Assembly: GCA_027578815.1 (NCBI GenBank) | Contig: JANBTH010000083.1 | Coordinates: 1 to 38,776 of the forward strand | Length of the DNA stretch: 38,776 bases | From: Coemansia sp. RSA 1804 | Lineage: Eukaryota > Kickxellomycota > Kickxellomycetes > Kickxellales > Kickxellaceae | Reading direction: 5' to 3' | Part shown: piece by piece, positions 17,401 through 26,023 of the stretch | Layout of the letters: each line of letters begins with the position of its first letter | How positions within the stretch are numbered: position 1 is the first letter of the stretch | Translations under genes and position numbers: made by a program | Notes under the pieces: model-generated | Told to the model about the DNA's origin: nothing | The model's input: only the letters and a program-made list of their open reading frames with translations | Database searches by the model: none

Positions 17401-18143
17401 ACCTTTGTGAACACATTACGCGATCTGCTGAGCTCTATCGCAGGCACACTGATATCGCTGTCGGGGATCGCGTTGCCTTCCACGTCGTACAGCCGTACGG
17501 TGTATACCCGTTGCTTGCGCTGCTCGTACGCGACAAGCTGTGTGGCCATGTTGCCCAGTCTCTCAATAGCTATAGTTGTTGCCGACGAAGACGACGACTG
17601 GGGTTCTCCGCCATTGGCCCTCGATTCTGCTGCTCCGTTGGCGGAGGATCCCTCGATCTCCGCAGGCGAAGGAAGCGGGTGGATGGTCACAACAAAGCAC
17701 TCGTACATCTCGCCATCGGTACCCGGGTACTTGACATCGATGTGCTCGCCCACAAAAAAGTCGTACTGAAACCGGTAGTACAGCGCATCAATGGCCAGGG
17801 CAATGGGGAGGGACGACTGGCTCAGAAACGTGAGCATCTCGCATACCAGCATGTCGGAGAACCCGACCCCCGTAGCACGATGCTGGTACGCCCGTTCCGA
17901 TAGCTGTGCCTGCTCGTACGTCAGCCCTGCTTGTCCGCTATCCTTGCACGTCCAGGCGCGTTTGCGGTAGAGTGTGATGCGGTCGAGGTATTTGTCGTAG
18001 TCTGAGAACACTTCGCCCGTGTACCTTATTTCCCATCCCTGTGTGCGCTGGCTTGCTGTTCCGGCTGGTGCTGTGGGGATGCTGGTATTGTCGGTTGGCT
18101 GTGCTGCGTGTTGGCCTTCTGGCTGCCCGTGTAGAAGCGGCAT
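14415..18143 (-). CDS. itc1: ISWI chromatin-remodelling subunit, Itc1/Acf1-like (WAC-DDT-WHIM)
   Basis: Itc1/Acf1 proteins partner with the ISWI ATPase to space nucleosomes. This 1242-aa protein begins MPLLHGQP, a common start in the family. A WAC domain lies at about 36-150 (VFSDYDKYLDRITLYRKR, WTCKDSGQAGLTYEQA). A DDT domain lies at about 465-545 (ALAPYSLDYFESALVHG). WHIM motifs follow at about 735-780 and 845-900, ending in LAPLGTDRFFNKYYFIDG. Long acidic stretches separate the domains. The C-terminus is low complexity and no PHD or bromodomain is visible, as in yeast Itc1 and unlike animal ACF1. The start is the only ATG that retains the conserved N-terminus. An ACGCGT hexamer lies 113 bp upstream. 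The gene converges with the Gly-rich gene, 232 bp between stops. Confidence 0.93.
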   Translation of the reverse strand: MPLLHGQPEGQHAAQPTDNTSIPTAPAGTASQRTQGWEIRYTGEVFSDYDKYLDRITLYRKRAWTCKDSGQAGLTYEQAQLSERAYQHRATGVGFSDMLVCEMLTFLSQSSLPIALAIDALYYRFQYDFFVGEHIDVKYPGTDGEMYECFVVTIHPLPSPAEIEGSSANGAAESRANGGEPQSSSSSATTIAIERLGNMATQLVAYEQRKQRVYTVRLYDVEGNAIPDSDISVPAIELSRSRNVFTKVALRQFLDEHMRRDPRPGSPWIVLPQWRDRFRIPYMFGGEACLLRAPTTKQPISRHTHYAAAPSAAADAAIHSSKAPAEKKPVVAVDPYADERDPALKIIKKFPVEDLDLVNYRHVKWNDGIVWALRRRQQKQQGQSGSNKLATSTTTTTSANGNGSSRKITEFFSVNSTANGQGSDAEEKHDSDTEEKKEDEEEEEEEEALLNRWPIPLTAWQTPPHLVSRMLAAYMFVSFFSTPLALAPYSLDYFESALVHGLSDNQITSKNNNNNDDNDSSSSPTAVCSVYRDTVIALLNSLIDDRQRNRAALPSNVTARIELMSDDHEDEEEKEADEKEKEEEEKSAKDAASMEVDETTSDSPSDSSSSAASGLTGAAALRALKASKATGSRVMAKSRLSQSSSAIEAAKEDSDKTEPDAEEEAVAALSGRALLRHAAKKWGESSAIGAARTGWAWRLVGWLGEAQYDYAELKPIVSALSSADASPLTMATIEQRLWHDALSLEQRLLVIELLAAECANNENMRDYLDECTATTAELKRERVDLRREQKRVAEQLGELNREDADADQESSATNAGGADQEAIQALVAGSSRAQGRKEKEQSVHRQKERRKLGESERQLQRRLDYIDREIRRNNVSRLAPLGTDRFFNKYYFIDGIGGCPVSNGGGRILVQAASRQEREGVLQTQPYAVGAAWALEMPPPWTGGLQCGPRDRGLQELAFPPDQLQVVPELHSAGDGDSEPWGYYAAPSQIDALKRWLDPRGRRDSALAGELDLLQTIVSTSIRRRCHVLERSFDARVRIRNALCDQIEAASASASAQAGDNGSGVEEKEKDSSASETARLREELARIDCSPVAQALLPPYLLIEKQQQKQMQQQQRSDDAENPADPLAAFSFSRPSEPADGSTAAGSVCSGVGGGDAAAPAAGGNADSSSRASSVEPTASAADLFVQQVSMHISARRQGATRPMRGRRPKNQNGGSNRFGGGGKRPKMYVDDFMGYENGLLQ

Positions 18144-18255
18144 CGCTGGAACAACAACAGCAACAACAGCAGCAAAATCAACAGGGAAATCAACAGAAAA
18201 ACAAACTAACTAACTAACAAGCAAGCAATACCAGACGCTCTGAAAAGTAAAAAGA

Positions 18256-18261
18256 ACGCGT
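18256..18261. promoter_or_regulatory. ACGCGT (MCB-like) site upstream of itc1
   Basis: The hexamer is a perfect match to the MluI cell-cycle box bound by MBF in yeasts. It lies 113 bp upstream of the itc1 ATG. A hexamer alone is weak evidence; the recurrence upstream of pif1 and smc5 is what makes it notable. Confidence 0.35.
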
Positions 18262-18835
18262 TTCCACGAGGTGAACCAAAATAAAAGGATAAATTCAAAC
18301 GAGACTATTAAAGGATAGATATTATTAAATAAAGGGGGAAAGAAGAAGAAAGCAACGAGTAGTGTTTCGTTGGGAAGAAGGGAAGGAGGGAAAGTGGGAT
18401 GAGCAGTGCAAGTCAAGAGATATTGGACATGACGAAGGAAAAAAAAAACATTAAAACTTTGTCAAGAAAAAAAAACTCCACACACGCACACATTCACAAC
18501 ATTGGAAAATATCGATTGCTGGTTGGACGCGAAGGGTAGAAAAACACGATAAACTATTAGGAAACAATGGACTCTAGAGTAAATTGGAGCAACATGTGGA
18601 AAATTAAAATTAAAATATCCACACAACAGCAAAAAAAGCGATATTCTATTGTTGATAAAGTTACAACAAAGTGCCTATTGTTTGTTTGGGAGAGAGAATC
18701 GATGCTTGCTTGTAGACTCGTCTATCTAGCATCTAGCCCAGCCCGCATTCACAGAGTCATAGCGCGTAGAGTTAAAGAAGATAGTGGGTGATGCTCACAG
18801 CCTGAGGCAAAAATAGAAACAATCATGGTTCTGAT

Positions 18836-18859
18836 CCCAGAAGCGTTAACGCGTCTGGG
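18836..18859. repeat. 24-bp near-perfect palindrome containing ACGCGT
   Basis: The arms CCCAGA and TCTGGG flank a perfect 10-bp core GCGTTAACGC, with one mismatched pair between arm and core. The right half contains ACGCGT at 18849-18854. The symmetry suggests a homodimer binding site rather than an RNA hairpin, because there is no loop. Confidence 0.5.
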
Positions 18860-19472
18860 TCCTTCTCCTTGTGCTGAATGGTGCTTGGGAATTGGCGGAT
18901 GTTTATTTATTTTATTTAGACGCCTGATCAAATCAGGAAGGAGAATGATGCCTTTTGTGTGTGAGCCATGGATGGGTGGGGGTGGTGGGACGATCGTCAG
19001 CCATTGTTGTTGGCAACGAAGCAGCTATTTTTACAGCTGCATTTGTTTATTTTTGGCTTTGTAACACTCAAAGCAAGGACAGCGACAGCGATGGTGATGA
19101 TGAAGATGAAAATGACGGTACGCGAGTTCTTGGCTGCATCTCAGCAAAAAAAAGTGCGCGAAAACGAAAGGTAGAAAAAAACAAGCACAGCAGGCGTTGT
19201 TGAGTGTATGCTATGCATGCCAGACAAGCCAAACCTCCTCGTTGTCCCTTTTTTCTCTCTTCATTTATTCTTCCAGCTTGATGGTCCTTGTTTCGTTTTT
19301 TATCCTTTATCGAAAAAGGAACGAAATATAAAAATAAAAAGTGTACAGTTCTTTTCCCACTCTAGAGCCCCCCCCCTTTTCCTTTCTTTTTTTCTCCTCT
19401 TCTTTACTGGGTCCTCTGCATTCCACCCGTTCCTTGCTAAGAAAAAATACAAAGTACAAAATACAAAATAAC

Positions 19473-20576
19473 ATGACGGAGGGACTTTCACGACGCCGGA
19501 TTGGCACGCCGCGGGAAGCAGATGACAACCTCAATGGAGCAGACCTCGCGAATCAGGCAGACAACCATAACACCGAGACGGAAAGCAACGGCGTCAAGAC
19601 GGACAGGGCGCCGCTGCTGACGCTGATGGAGGAGACGCTGCTGCTTGGACTGAAGGACCAGGAAGGATATCTATCGTTCTGGAACGACAGCCTATCGTAC
19701 GTGTTGCGCGGATGCATTCTGATGGAGCTCGCGTTCCGGCGCCGCATCCGCATCGCAAAGGACGCATACACGGGGATGACCAGTCTGGGCGACCGACACA
19801 TCGAGGTGATATCGACCAGACCAACAGGGGAGGTTCTGCTGGATGAGGCGCTCAAGGTCATCAAGGCAAGCGATGCGCCGCACGGAGTCGCGTCGTGGAT
19901 GGATCTTCTGAGCGGCGAGACCTGGAACATTGCAAAGGCCGGGTATCAGCTCAAGCAGGTGCGCGAGCGACTCGCAAAGGGCCTGGTGGACAAGGGGATT
20001 CTGCGCACAGAGAAGCGCAACTTTCTGCTGTTTGACATGGCGACGCATCCGATCCAGGATCCGCGCGCAAAGGACGAAGTCATCATGCGCGTATTCGACA
20101 CGCTGAATCTGCCGCGATCGGCCGCCGTGCCAACCAGAGCTGCCACGCGCTCGTCGGGAACCGCATCGCCCACAGGCGCAGCTGGCTCATACGCAGCGGC
20201 GTCGCGTATCGGTGCAGTCGGCCAGGGCGTCGGCGGCCAGGGCGGGAGGCTGCGGATGGCGTCGATTGCGAACTCGCGCTTCTACAAGGGCGAGGAGTCG
20301 GCGCGGTTTGCGCTGCTGCGGCGCGTGTGTCTGGTTGCGGCGGCGTGTGCCGGAAGCGTTGCGGAGAATCCGCTGATCCACATGGATATGGAGACCAGGG
20401 ACCGCGCGGTCTCCCGGGCCGAGACGCTGATGGATGTCTACGGCCACTGGCCATTCACCCGCGACTCGGCGCTGTACTCGCAGGAGGTCGATTCGGGCGA
20501 GGCCGGCGACCTTATGGTCCACGAGGTCATTGCCGCCGTCATACACGTGCTCCGGAAGATGGACAGGATCATCTAG
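19473..20576 (+). CDS. VPS74: Vps74/GOLPH3 family Golgi PI4P-binding protein
   Basis: Vps74/GOLPH3 binds phosphatidylinositol 4-phosphate on Golgi membranes and the cytosolic tails of glycosyltransferases, linking them to COPI for retention. This protein has 367 aa with a disordered N-terminus and a GPP34 domain from about 45 to the end. W70 and R79 have the nine-residue spacing of the human PI4P-pocket W81/R90. K161 and R164 sit where human R171 and R174 lie, so one Arg is replaced by Lys. The hairpin segment RTEKRNFLLFDMATHPIQD (179-197) is conserved. Residues about 213-265 are an Ala/Ser/Gly-rich insertion compared with the human protein. The ATG at 19473 removes an upstream pyrimidine-tract frame of non-coding composition. 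The gene converges with pif1, 115 bp between stops. Confidence 0.93.
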   Translation: MTEGLSRRRIGTPREADDNLNGADLANQADNHNTETESNGVKTDRAPLLTLMEETLLLGLKDQEGYLSFWNDSLSYVLRGCILMELAFRRRIRIAKDAYTGMTSLGDRHIEVISTRPTGEVLLDEALKVIKASDAPHGVASWMDLLSGETWNIAKAGYQLKQVRERLAKGLVDKGILRTEKRNFLLFDMATHPIQDPRAKDEVIMRVFDTLNLPRSAAVPTRAATRSSGTASPTGAAGSYAAASRIGAVGQGVGGQGGRLRMASIANSRFYKGEESARFALLRRVCLVAAACAGSVAENPLIHMDMETRDRAVSRAETLMDVYGHWPFTRDSALYSQEVDSGEAGDLMVHEVIAAVIHVLRKMDRII

Positions 20577-20691
20577 CTCCCATTTCCTTAATTCTTTCCC
20601 GTTCTATTTGTTCCCTTCTTTTGCTATACGACTGATTCTTCTTTTCCCACCCATCCTTATTATTATTACCAGACCCAAAAGCATTGCCTCT

Positions 20692-22293
20692 CTACAGCTT
20701 GCGCGCGAGGTCCGCGTAGTACTGCTTCACGCGGTCGTGCACCATCACGCACCGCTCCTCAAAGTTCAGAATCTGCAGCGAATCGAGGTTGACGGCACGA
20801 CTGAGCGCCACGTACGCCTGGCCGCGCTCAAACACCTTGCGGAGATCCACCACCAGACGGTCGATGGTCTGGCCCTGGCTCTTGTGGATAGACAGCGCCC
20901 ACGCGAGGATTATGGGCAGCTGCGTGCGTCTGAACTTTTGGAAGCCCAGATCGATCTCCCACGTCTCGGGCGTCAGCGTCATCTCCTGGCCATTGGTAAA
21001 CCTCACGATCGGGTACTTCCGGGCCCCAATGGCCTCGAACCCGGTAACCACGCCGCGACTGCCGTTAACCAGGCCCCTGTCCGGCATGTTCTTCACAAGC
21101 ATCACCTGCGCAAGCGGCTTGATCTCCAGGCTGCGCGGCGCCATCGACCACGCATCGATCTTGCGCCGCACGTCCTCGTTCGGCGGCGGACCGCTGTGGT
21201 TCGCATTGTCGGTCTCGTCGTGCGCGGAGAATATTTCCACCGCCCCGGCCAGCGACGTTAATCTCCGTCGGTTGGCGTCCTCCACCTGGCTGCGCAGCGC
21301 ATACAGCTCGGTTGGCTGGATCCCGTCGGCCGGGTACTTTGGCACTCGCGAGAGACTGCGGAAGATGCGCAGGCTGTCGTCCGACAACCGGCCCAGCCGC
21401 AGCTCGTTGAGCATATCGACGAACCGCATATCCTTCTGCCGGAACACATGCGTCAGAACCACGGTGGTCTGCACTCCCGCCGCCCACGCCTGCGACTCAA
21501 ACGCAAACCGCGACATGCCTTCCTTCTCGACCGGCGGGAGCTGGTAAAAGTCGCCCGTCAGGATCAGTTGCACCCCGCCGAAGAAGCTCGTCGATTTGCG
21601 GATCACGCGCGCCGCGTACTCGAGTGCGTCAAACAGGTTGGCGTCAACCATCGAGATCTCGTCGATGATCAGTACCTTGATATCTGTCCACCGCTTCACG
21701 GCCATTCTGTTCTTCATCATCGACTTGAGAATCGTCTCCTTCGGGCCCTTGCCGTACCCGACGCCCGAGAAGCTGTGAATGGTTTTCCCGCCCACGTGGA
21801 ACGCCGCAATCCCCGTTGATGCCGTGATCTGGATCTCCGTGTCCCGTAGCCCCACCACGTGCGTGAACGACGCGATTATCTCCCGCAGAAGCACCGATTT
21901 GCCGGTCCCCGCCGATCCCGTGATAAACAGGCTCTCGCGTTTGTTGACCGCCATGTCGAATGCCTCCAGCTGCCGCTCCGACAGCTTCACCTTGCTCGAT
22001 GGTTTGATCACGCTTGGCACCGCGGGTCGTCCCGATCCATACTGTGTGGCTCTCCCCTTGTTCTGGTCAGCAACTCCTCTGTGGCTACTCTGCTGTCTGT
22101 CAAAGTACTCGCTCTTCGTGCCCGTTATACTCGTCGCCGACTGTTGGGACGCCCGGGCTTCCGGCCGCGTGTACGGTGTTTTCCTGTACGACTTGACTGC
22201 GGAGTCTACTGCCTTGTTGACCGACGATCCTTTGGTCGCAAACCCCAGTGTCGTCTGCTTCTTATTGCTGCTGCTCTTGCTTTGTCTAAACAT
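20692..22293 (-). CDS. PIF1: Pif1-family 5'-3' DNA helicase
   Basis: Pif1 helicases unwind G-quadruplexes and RNA-DNA hybrids and act at telomeres, replication forks and mitochondrial DNA. This 533-aa protein has a disordered basic N-terminus of about 100 residues, then an SF1B core. Walker A GSAGTGKS is at 126-133, Walker B DEISMVD at 211-217, and motif III GDFYQLPPV at 247-255. Near the C-terminus WALSIHKSQGQT and YVALSRAVNLDSLQIL are the hallmark motifs of the family. It is shorter than yeast Pif1 (859 aa), mainly in the N-terminus. The ATG at 22293 is the first in frame, since the frame upstream to 22455 contains none. An ACGCGT site lies immediately before the start. Whether it is the Pif1 or Rrm3 orthologue cannot be decided by eye. 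Confidence 0.94.
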   Translation of the reverse strand: MFRQSKSSSNKKQTTLGFATKGSSVNKAVDSAVKSYRKTPYTRPEARASQQSATSITGTKSEYFDRQQSSHRGVADQNKGRATQYGSGRPAVPSVIKPSSKVKLSERQLEAFDMAVNKRESLFITGSAGTGKSVLLREIIASFTHVVGLRDTEIQITASTGIAAFHVGGKTIHSFSGVGYGKGPKETILKSMMKNRMAVKRWTDIKVLIIDEISMVDANLFDALEYAARVIRKSTSFFGGVQLILTGDFYQLPPVEKEGMSRFAFESQAWAAGVQTTVVLTHVFRQKDMRFVDMLNELRLGRLSDDSLRIFRSLSRVPKYPADGIQPTELYALRSQVEDANRRRLTSLAGAVEIFSAHDETDNANHSGPPPNEDVRRKIDAWSMAPRSLEIKPLAQVMLVKNMPDRGLVNGSRGVVTGFEAIGARKYPIVRFTNGQEMTLTPETWEIDLGFQKFRRTQLPIILAWALSIHKSQGQTIDRLVVDLRKVFERGQAYVALSRAVNLDSLQILNFEERCVMVHDRVKQYYADLARKL

Positions 22294-22297
22294 TGTA

Positions 22298-22303
22298 ACG
22301 CGT
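22298..22303. promoter_or_regulatory. ACGCGT (MCB-like) site at the pif1 start
   Basis: A perfect hexamer, part of the palindrome AACGCGTT, lies four bases before the pif1 ATG. This is very close for a promoter element and would probably fall in the leader, so a regulatory role is uncertain. Confidence 0.3.
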
Positions 22304-22701
22304 TGCTTTTGTTCTATTTTGAAAGGTATAGATAAAAATCGAAAAGAAAGAAAGAAAGAATAACGTGCTAATGAAAGTAGGAAGCGGAAATAAAAAACAA
22401 TAAACGCGAAACGCGCATACACAATAACACGCTCCCCACCACCGCTTTGGGAGGATCATCAATAAACTCTCGGATAATTCTGACATGATCATTGTCCATT
22501 TATTATCTATGATCCGTGATCACCGACTGCGATTAGATAGATTCATTCATTCCTCGCATGCATGTCCCGCATTTGCTTTGCAGCCTTGTCAATTTCTTTG
22601 CTAACATGGCACATTGACAACGCAATAGACATGGCAACCTCTCTTGTTTCGCCATCCATTTTTTTTTAAATATTTTCTTTTATTTAACATTTTGTTTCAA
22701 T

Positions 22702-24345
22702 ATGGCCCATATAAACGACCTGAGTCCTAAAGTTCTCTATCAAATCCTCTGCCTAGCATCTGGTCCGCCAGCTAAAGATATTGACAAGTGGAAACCAAAG
22801 CTTACTCTCCTTCAGGTGTGTACCATGTGGTATGACCTGTTTAAGAGCTACGTATTTTCTCAGGGCTTTGTTGATATTTACCAATCAATCGACAGTGGAG
22901 ATATATATGCCAATATGAGAAGCTGTGTCTACTACGCTGACAATGAGATTGTTTGCAGGTCCAACCTTGGCATAATTACTGGACGTGACGAGTACAACTG
23001 TGACTGTGTGGCTAAGCTGGAAATGGGTGTTGATAACATATTAGATATTAGTACGTATGGTCATTTTTTGATAAAACTTTTAACACTTGGGGTCGGATAT
23101 TGGCTTAATCTGACCTCATTGGCATTTTATATACCTACTATATCTTCTTCATCATCAAAGTCTATTCAACCAAATTTAGAAGAGCTTGCAATAACTGCTT
23201 CACACTACATTCACGAATTCCAAAACAGACTACCAAATATTACCCACTTGCATGTGGTAATCCAAGAAGATAAAACTATTACAACAGCATTTTACATCCT
23301 CATAGATCATTATGCACAGCACTTAAAGCACCTATACTTTGTTCATCCAACTGGACAACATACTTTACCATTGTTTTCAACTGAGCTAACATATCTTCTT
23401 CTAAACCTTGACAATTGTGCAAATCAAGACCCTTCTTTTTGTGCAAAGTCACTCCAGTTCTTATATTTATATGGGATGTCCAGCAGCAGTTTTACGTGGT
23501 GGCTTTTCCATGACTTTGCGACACCTGGATACATAGAGTTCTCCAACCTAAAAACACTTTATCTATCATATGATGAGCAAACAGACAAAGAAATGAAGCT
23601 TTCAGAAAAGTATTCAAAGCAGACTAGGCCGTATGGAACGCATATACTTCGGTTTCCAAAGCTAGAGAGTTTAGGTGTTCACAGCCCTCCCGTGGATTGC
23701 GATGTGTTTTATACAGATTCAATACCCACAGATTTGAAAAGCTTGGCTATATTTGGATTTTGTGATTCAGTCATTGCTGTTAGCAGACTACGGTTTACAA
23801 GGATTAATGAAGTATACATTGAAGTACGTGGCGGTGAAACATTCAGCAATAATTTATACATTGCAGCAGATCGTTATTTTGGATACACCAAAATTGGAAG
23901 CACTTGTGAAGCCGTTTTTGAAACTCCAATTGACATTCAAAGGACAGTATCTTGGGTGAATGTCACTAGGCTACAACTCCATACAATCGAATTCGTTGAG
24001 TTGCTAAAACACATTCCTAACTTCTACAACCTTCGAAATCTAAAGTTTGAGCATATTAATGTAGACGAAAAATCAAAGTCAATCATTGAGTTAGGTCTAG
24101 AAGAAGAAGAGGAAGGGACATTCGAGTTACTGGACACAAAACTTAAACATATTCGCTTTGATAACATTGAACCAAAAAACCCATACAATTCTCTTGCCAT
24201 CCTTAATCATCTACTTTTACGGATAACAACGTTGGAGCATGTTGATATTGGCATTGGACAACGTGAGATTGTTTATGAAAGCTTCTTGCCAGAAAAATAC
24301 CCACACGTAAAATTTTCAGCTGTACCTCATCGATTTCCATTTTAA
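22702..24345 (+). CDS. F-box-like / leucine-rich-repeat-like protein
   Basis: The protein has 547 aa. The first 50 residues (INDLSPKVLYQILCLAS, then LLQVCTMWYDLF) resemble an F-box, the Skp1-binding motif of ubiquitin ligase adaptors. The rest has irregular leucine-rich segments such as LKHLYFVHP, LEELAITAS, LKTLYLSYD and LRNLKFEHI, spaced as in degenerate LRR substrate-binding regions. No transmembrane segment or catalytic motif was seen. The ATG at 22702 starts the F-box-like motif and follows an AT-rich leader. The gene is clearly AT-richer than its GC-rich neighbours and has a decayed copy directly downstream, both typical of a fast-evolving expanded family. Function is inferred only from the N-terminal motif. 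Confidence 0.75.
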   Translation: MAHINDLSPKVLYQILCLASGPPAKDIDKWKPKLTLLQVCTMWYDLFKSYVFSQGFVDIYQSIDSGDIYANMRSCVYYADNEIVCRSNLGIITGRDEYNCDCVAKLEMGVDNILDISTYGHFLIKLLTLGVGYWLNLTSLAFYIPTISSSSSKSIQPNLEELAITASHYIHEFQNRLPNITHLHVVIQEDKTITTAFYILIDHYAQHLKHLYFVHPTGQHTLPLFSTELTYLLLNLDNCANQDPSFCAKSLQFLYLYGMSSSSFTWWLFHDFATPGYIEFSNLKTLYLSYDEQTDKEMKLSEKYSKQTRPYGTHILRFPKLESLGVHSPPVDCDVFYTDSIPTDLKSLAIFGFCDSVIAVSRLRFTRINEVYIEVRGGETFSNNLYIAADRYFGYTKIGSTCEAVFETPIDIQRTVSWVNVTRLQLHTIEFVELLKHIPNFYNLRNLKFEHINVDEKSKSIIELGLEEEEEGTFELLDTKLKHIRFDNIEPKNPYNSLAILNHLLLRITTLEHVDIGIGQREIVYESFLPEKYPHVKFSAVPHRFPF

Positions 24346-24389
24346 AATGGTTATCTTCATTTTTCTTAATAATTTAAATAATTTAAATA

Positions 24390-25120
24390 ATAAACTGGCA
24401 ATACCGAAAAGCATTATAGGAATGCAGCTCCAAAAGCTAGAATTAGTCGGTGTGCATTCATAACCATGACAATAAGATCAATAAGACCCCCTGGCTCTGC
24501 CTTAAGGGTACTAATGCGACTGTCGTTGGCAATAATACAGTATTTGGCGGCTCATCCTTTCTGGCTCAGGAAGCTGCTAACCCTTACTTGCTGATAAATG
24601 TGAGATTGAGCAAGTTGAGCGATGTTATTGGTTTTGGTATCTAGCAGCAAACATGCATATGGTTTAGCAGATGTTTTGCAGCCGTGTCAGGTTTTATAAG
24701 ATGTTCTTTTGGCAGCTCAACAATTTGACAATTGTATTATATGAGGATAAATCACTTGTCGACGACTTTTATATTGCAGCAGATCGTTATTTTGGGTACA
24801 CCAGGATTGGGAGCACTTGTAAAGTTATTTTGCAACCGCAGATCGACATTCAGCAAACGGTAACCTGAGTAAACGTTACTGATCTATGGATCGATAGCAT
24901 TGAGCCTAATGAACTTTTGAAATTCGTCACAAACCTTTATAACCTTCGAAAACTTGCTGTTAGAAATATTCGTTTAGATGATGAATTATTGGAAGTTGTT
25001 CGACTGGGTCTCGAAGAGGAGGTTCAAGGAAAGTTTGAGTTACTGGACACCAGACTTGAACACCTTTTGTTGCGGACTGATATCGTCCAACGGTCATACA
25101 TCGTCAACAATAGATGAGGT
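24390..25120 (+). pseudogene. Decayed tandem copy of the F-box-like gene
   Basis: Translated pieces match the C-terminal half of the gene at 22702-24345. DFYIAADRYFGYTRIGSTC at about 24760-24820 matches LYIAADRYFGYTKIGSTC. LLKFVTNLYNLRKL and LGLEEEVQGKFELLDTRLEH continue in the same frame. An in-frame TGA at 24866-24868 replaces the Trp codon before VNVT, so it is a single nonsense change. Further upstream (about 24400-24460) IGMQLQKLELVGVHS resembles another piece but is broken by stops and shifts. The N-terminal F-box part is missing. This is a truncated duplicate, now non-functional. Confidence 0.75.
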
Positions 25121-25175
25121 GTCACGGACTGATATTGTTTACTTTTCGAACATCGTCAACAATGGACGAGGTGTC
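25073..25175 (+). repeat. Two-copy 52-bp tandem repeat
   Basis: The units start at 25073 and 25125, each beginning CGGACTGATAT and ending near GAGGTGTCA. They are similar but not identical. They lie at the 3' end of the decayed F-box-like copy. Confidence 0.6.
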
Positions 25176-25293
25176 ATAATCGATGACACTCACTCATTTC
25201 CAATCGCACATCACACATCACTATTGATATGTCGCGGGTTCTTCTCTATATGGACAAGAGGCAATTAGCCATTCAAACGTGTGTCGAAAATGG

Positions 25294-25301
25294 TATAAAA
25301 A
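25294..25301 (+). promoter_or_regulatory. TATA box upstream of the small secreted protein
   Basis: TATAAAAA lies 242 bp before the ATG at 25536. The leader between them is AT-rich and contains runs of AAC, so the transcript may carry a long 5' UTR. Confidence 0.45.
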
Positions 25302-25535
25302 CCCCGGTTCCGTCTGATCTGTAACTGAGAGATTTCTTTAGTCGACAGTTTTACGTTATTATCATATACTACATTGAAAACCCCAGATCTTTAAACACAC
25401 CCCGTTCACACGTAATAAAAGGTGCTGCATAGCACAGTTTTCAAAAACAATTTCATTACCAACAACAACCACAACATCAGCAATCAAAACAACGGAACCA
25501 ACAGCAACATCATTCTTTTCAGAAATAAGCTCAAA

Positions 25536-25856
25536 ATGATCTGCTCCGTCTCAGCCATTGCTCCCGCTTTCTTTGCTCTTCCTGCTCTTTCAAACATCTC
25601 GCTTGCAGCGCCAGTTGCCGAGGCATCTGCTGAGCCAGCACCAGCAGTCAATTTTGCAGGCACCAATATTCCAGGGCATGTCCACAAGCGCTGTGGAGGA
25701 TGCGGCGGCTGGGGCAACGGCTGGTGGGGCGGTCGCGGTGGTGGTTTTGGCATTCCTTTTGCCAGCAGCTTTACCAATGCGCTAAATGCCAACACCAATG
25801 CTGCAAACTTTAACGACAACACGGTCTATCTTAACAACAAAAACGCCAACAAGTGA
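25536..25856 (+). CDS. Small secreted Gly-rich protein with dibasic site
   Basis: The protein has 106 aa. It starts MICSVSAIAPAFFALPALSN, a signal peptide with probable cleavage near the Ala-rich LAAPVAEA. A short acidic, Ala/Pro-rich segment follows, then HVHKR, a Kex2-type dibasic site. After it comes a Cys/Gly/Trp-rich stretch (CGGCGGWGNGWWGGRGG) and an Asn-rich tail. The layout (signal, pro-segment, KR, short repeat-like product) resembles secreted, kexin-processed fungal peptides. The upstream frame to 25422 has no ATG, so 25536 was chosen. No family was recognised. It sits next to a secreted protease gene. Confidence 0.6.
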   Translation: MICSVSAIAPAFFALPALSNISLAAPVAEASAEPAPAVNFAGTNIPGHVHKRCGGCGGWGNGWWGGRGGGFGIPFASSFTNALNANTNAANFNDNTVYLNNKNANK

Positions 25857-26023
25857 CGCAACAATCTCAACACCTTTACCAACGCCAACAACGTGTTGAT
25901 CTAGAATATAACATTTCATTATTACAGGGCAAACTCTACAATCTAAATACATTTCTTTTATAAATATATTTATAACGTGCAACTGAAACAATGCCTTGGA
26001 ATAATAGGAATAGTAATCTTGCG

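Larger units (their letters stand above)
18144..19472. other. Divergent intergenic region between itc1 and VPS74
   Basis: This 1.3-kb region has no convincing coding frame. It contains two ACGCGT sites (18256-18261, and 18849-18854 inside a palindrome), long A/T tracts, and a pyrimidine-rich leader just before the VPS74 start. Confidence 0.5.

Noticed and set aside
18955..19203. Plus-strand frame with an acidic Asp/Ser stretch and basic tail
   Set aside because: Only 82 codons in an intergenic region; the acidic part comes from a simple GAT/GAC repeat and there is no other support.
22294..22455. Possible mitochondrial presequence upstream of the pif1 ATG (basic and hydrophobic frame)
   Set aside because: The frame is open and nearly free of acidic residues, recalling the dual starts of yeast Pif1, but it contains no ATG and is largely a pyrimidine-rich leader.
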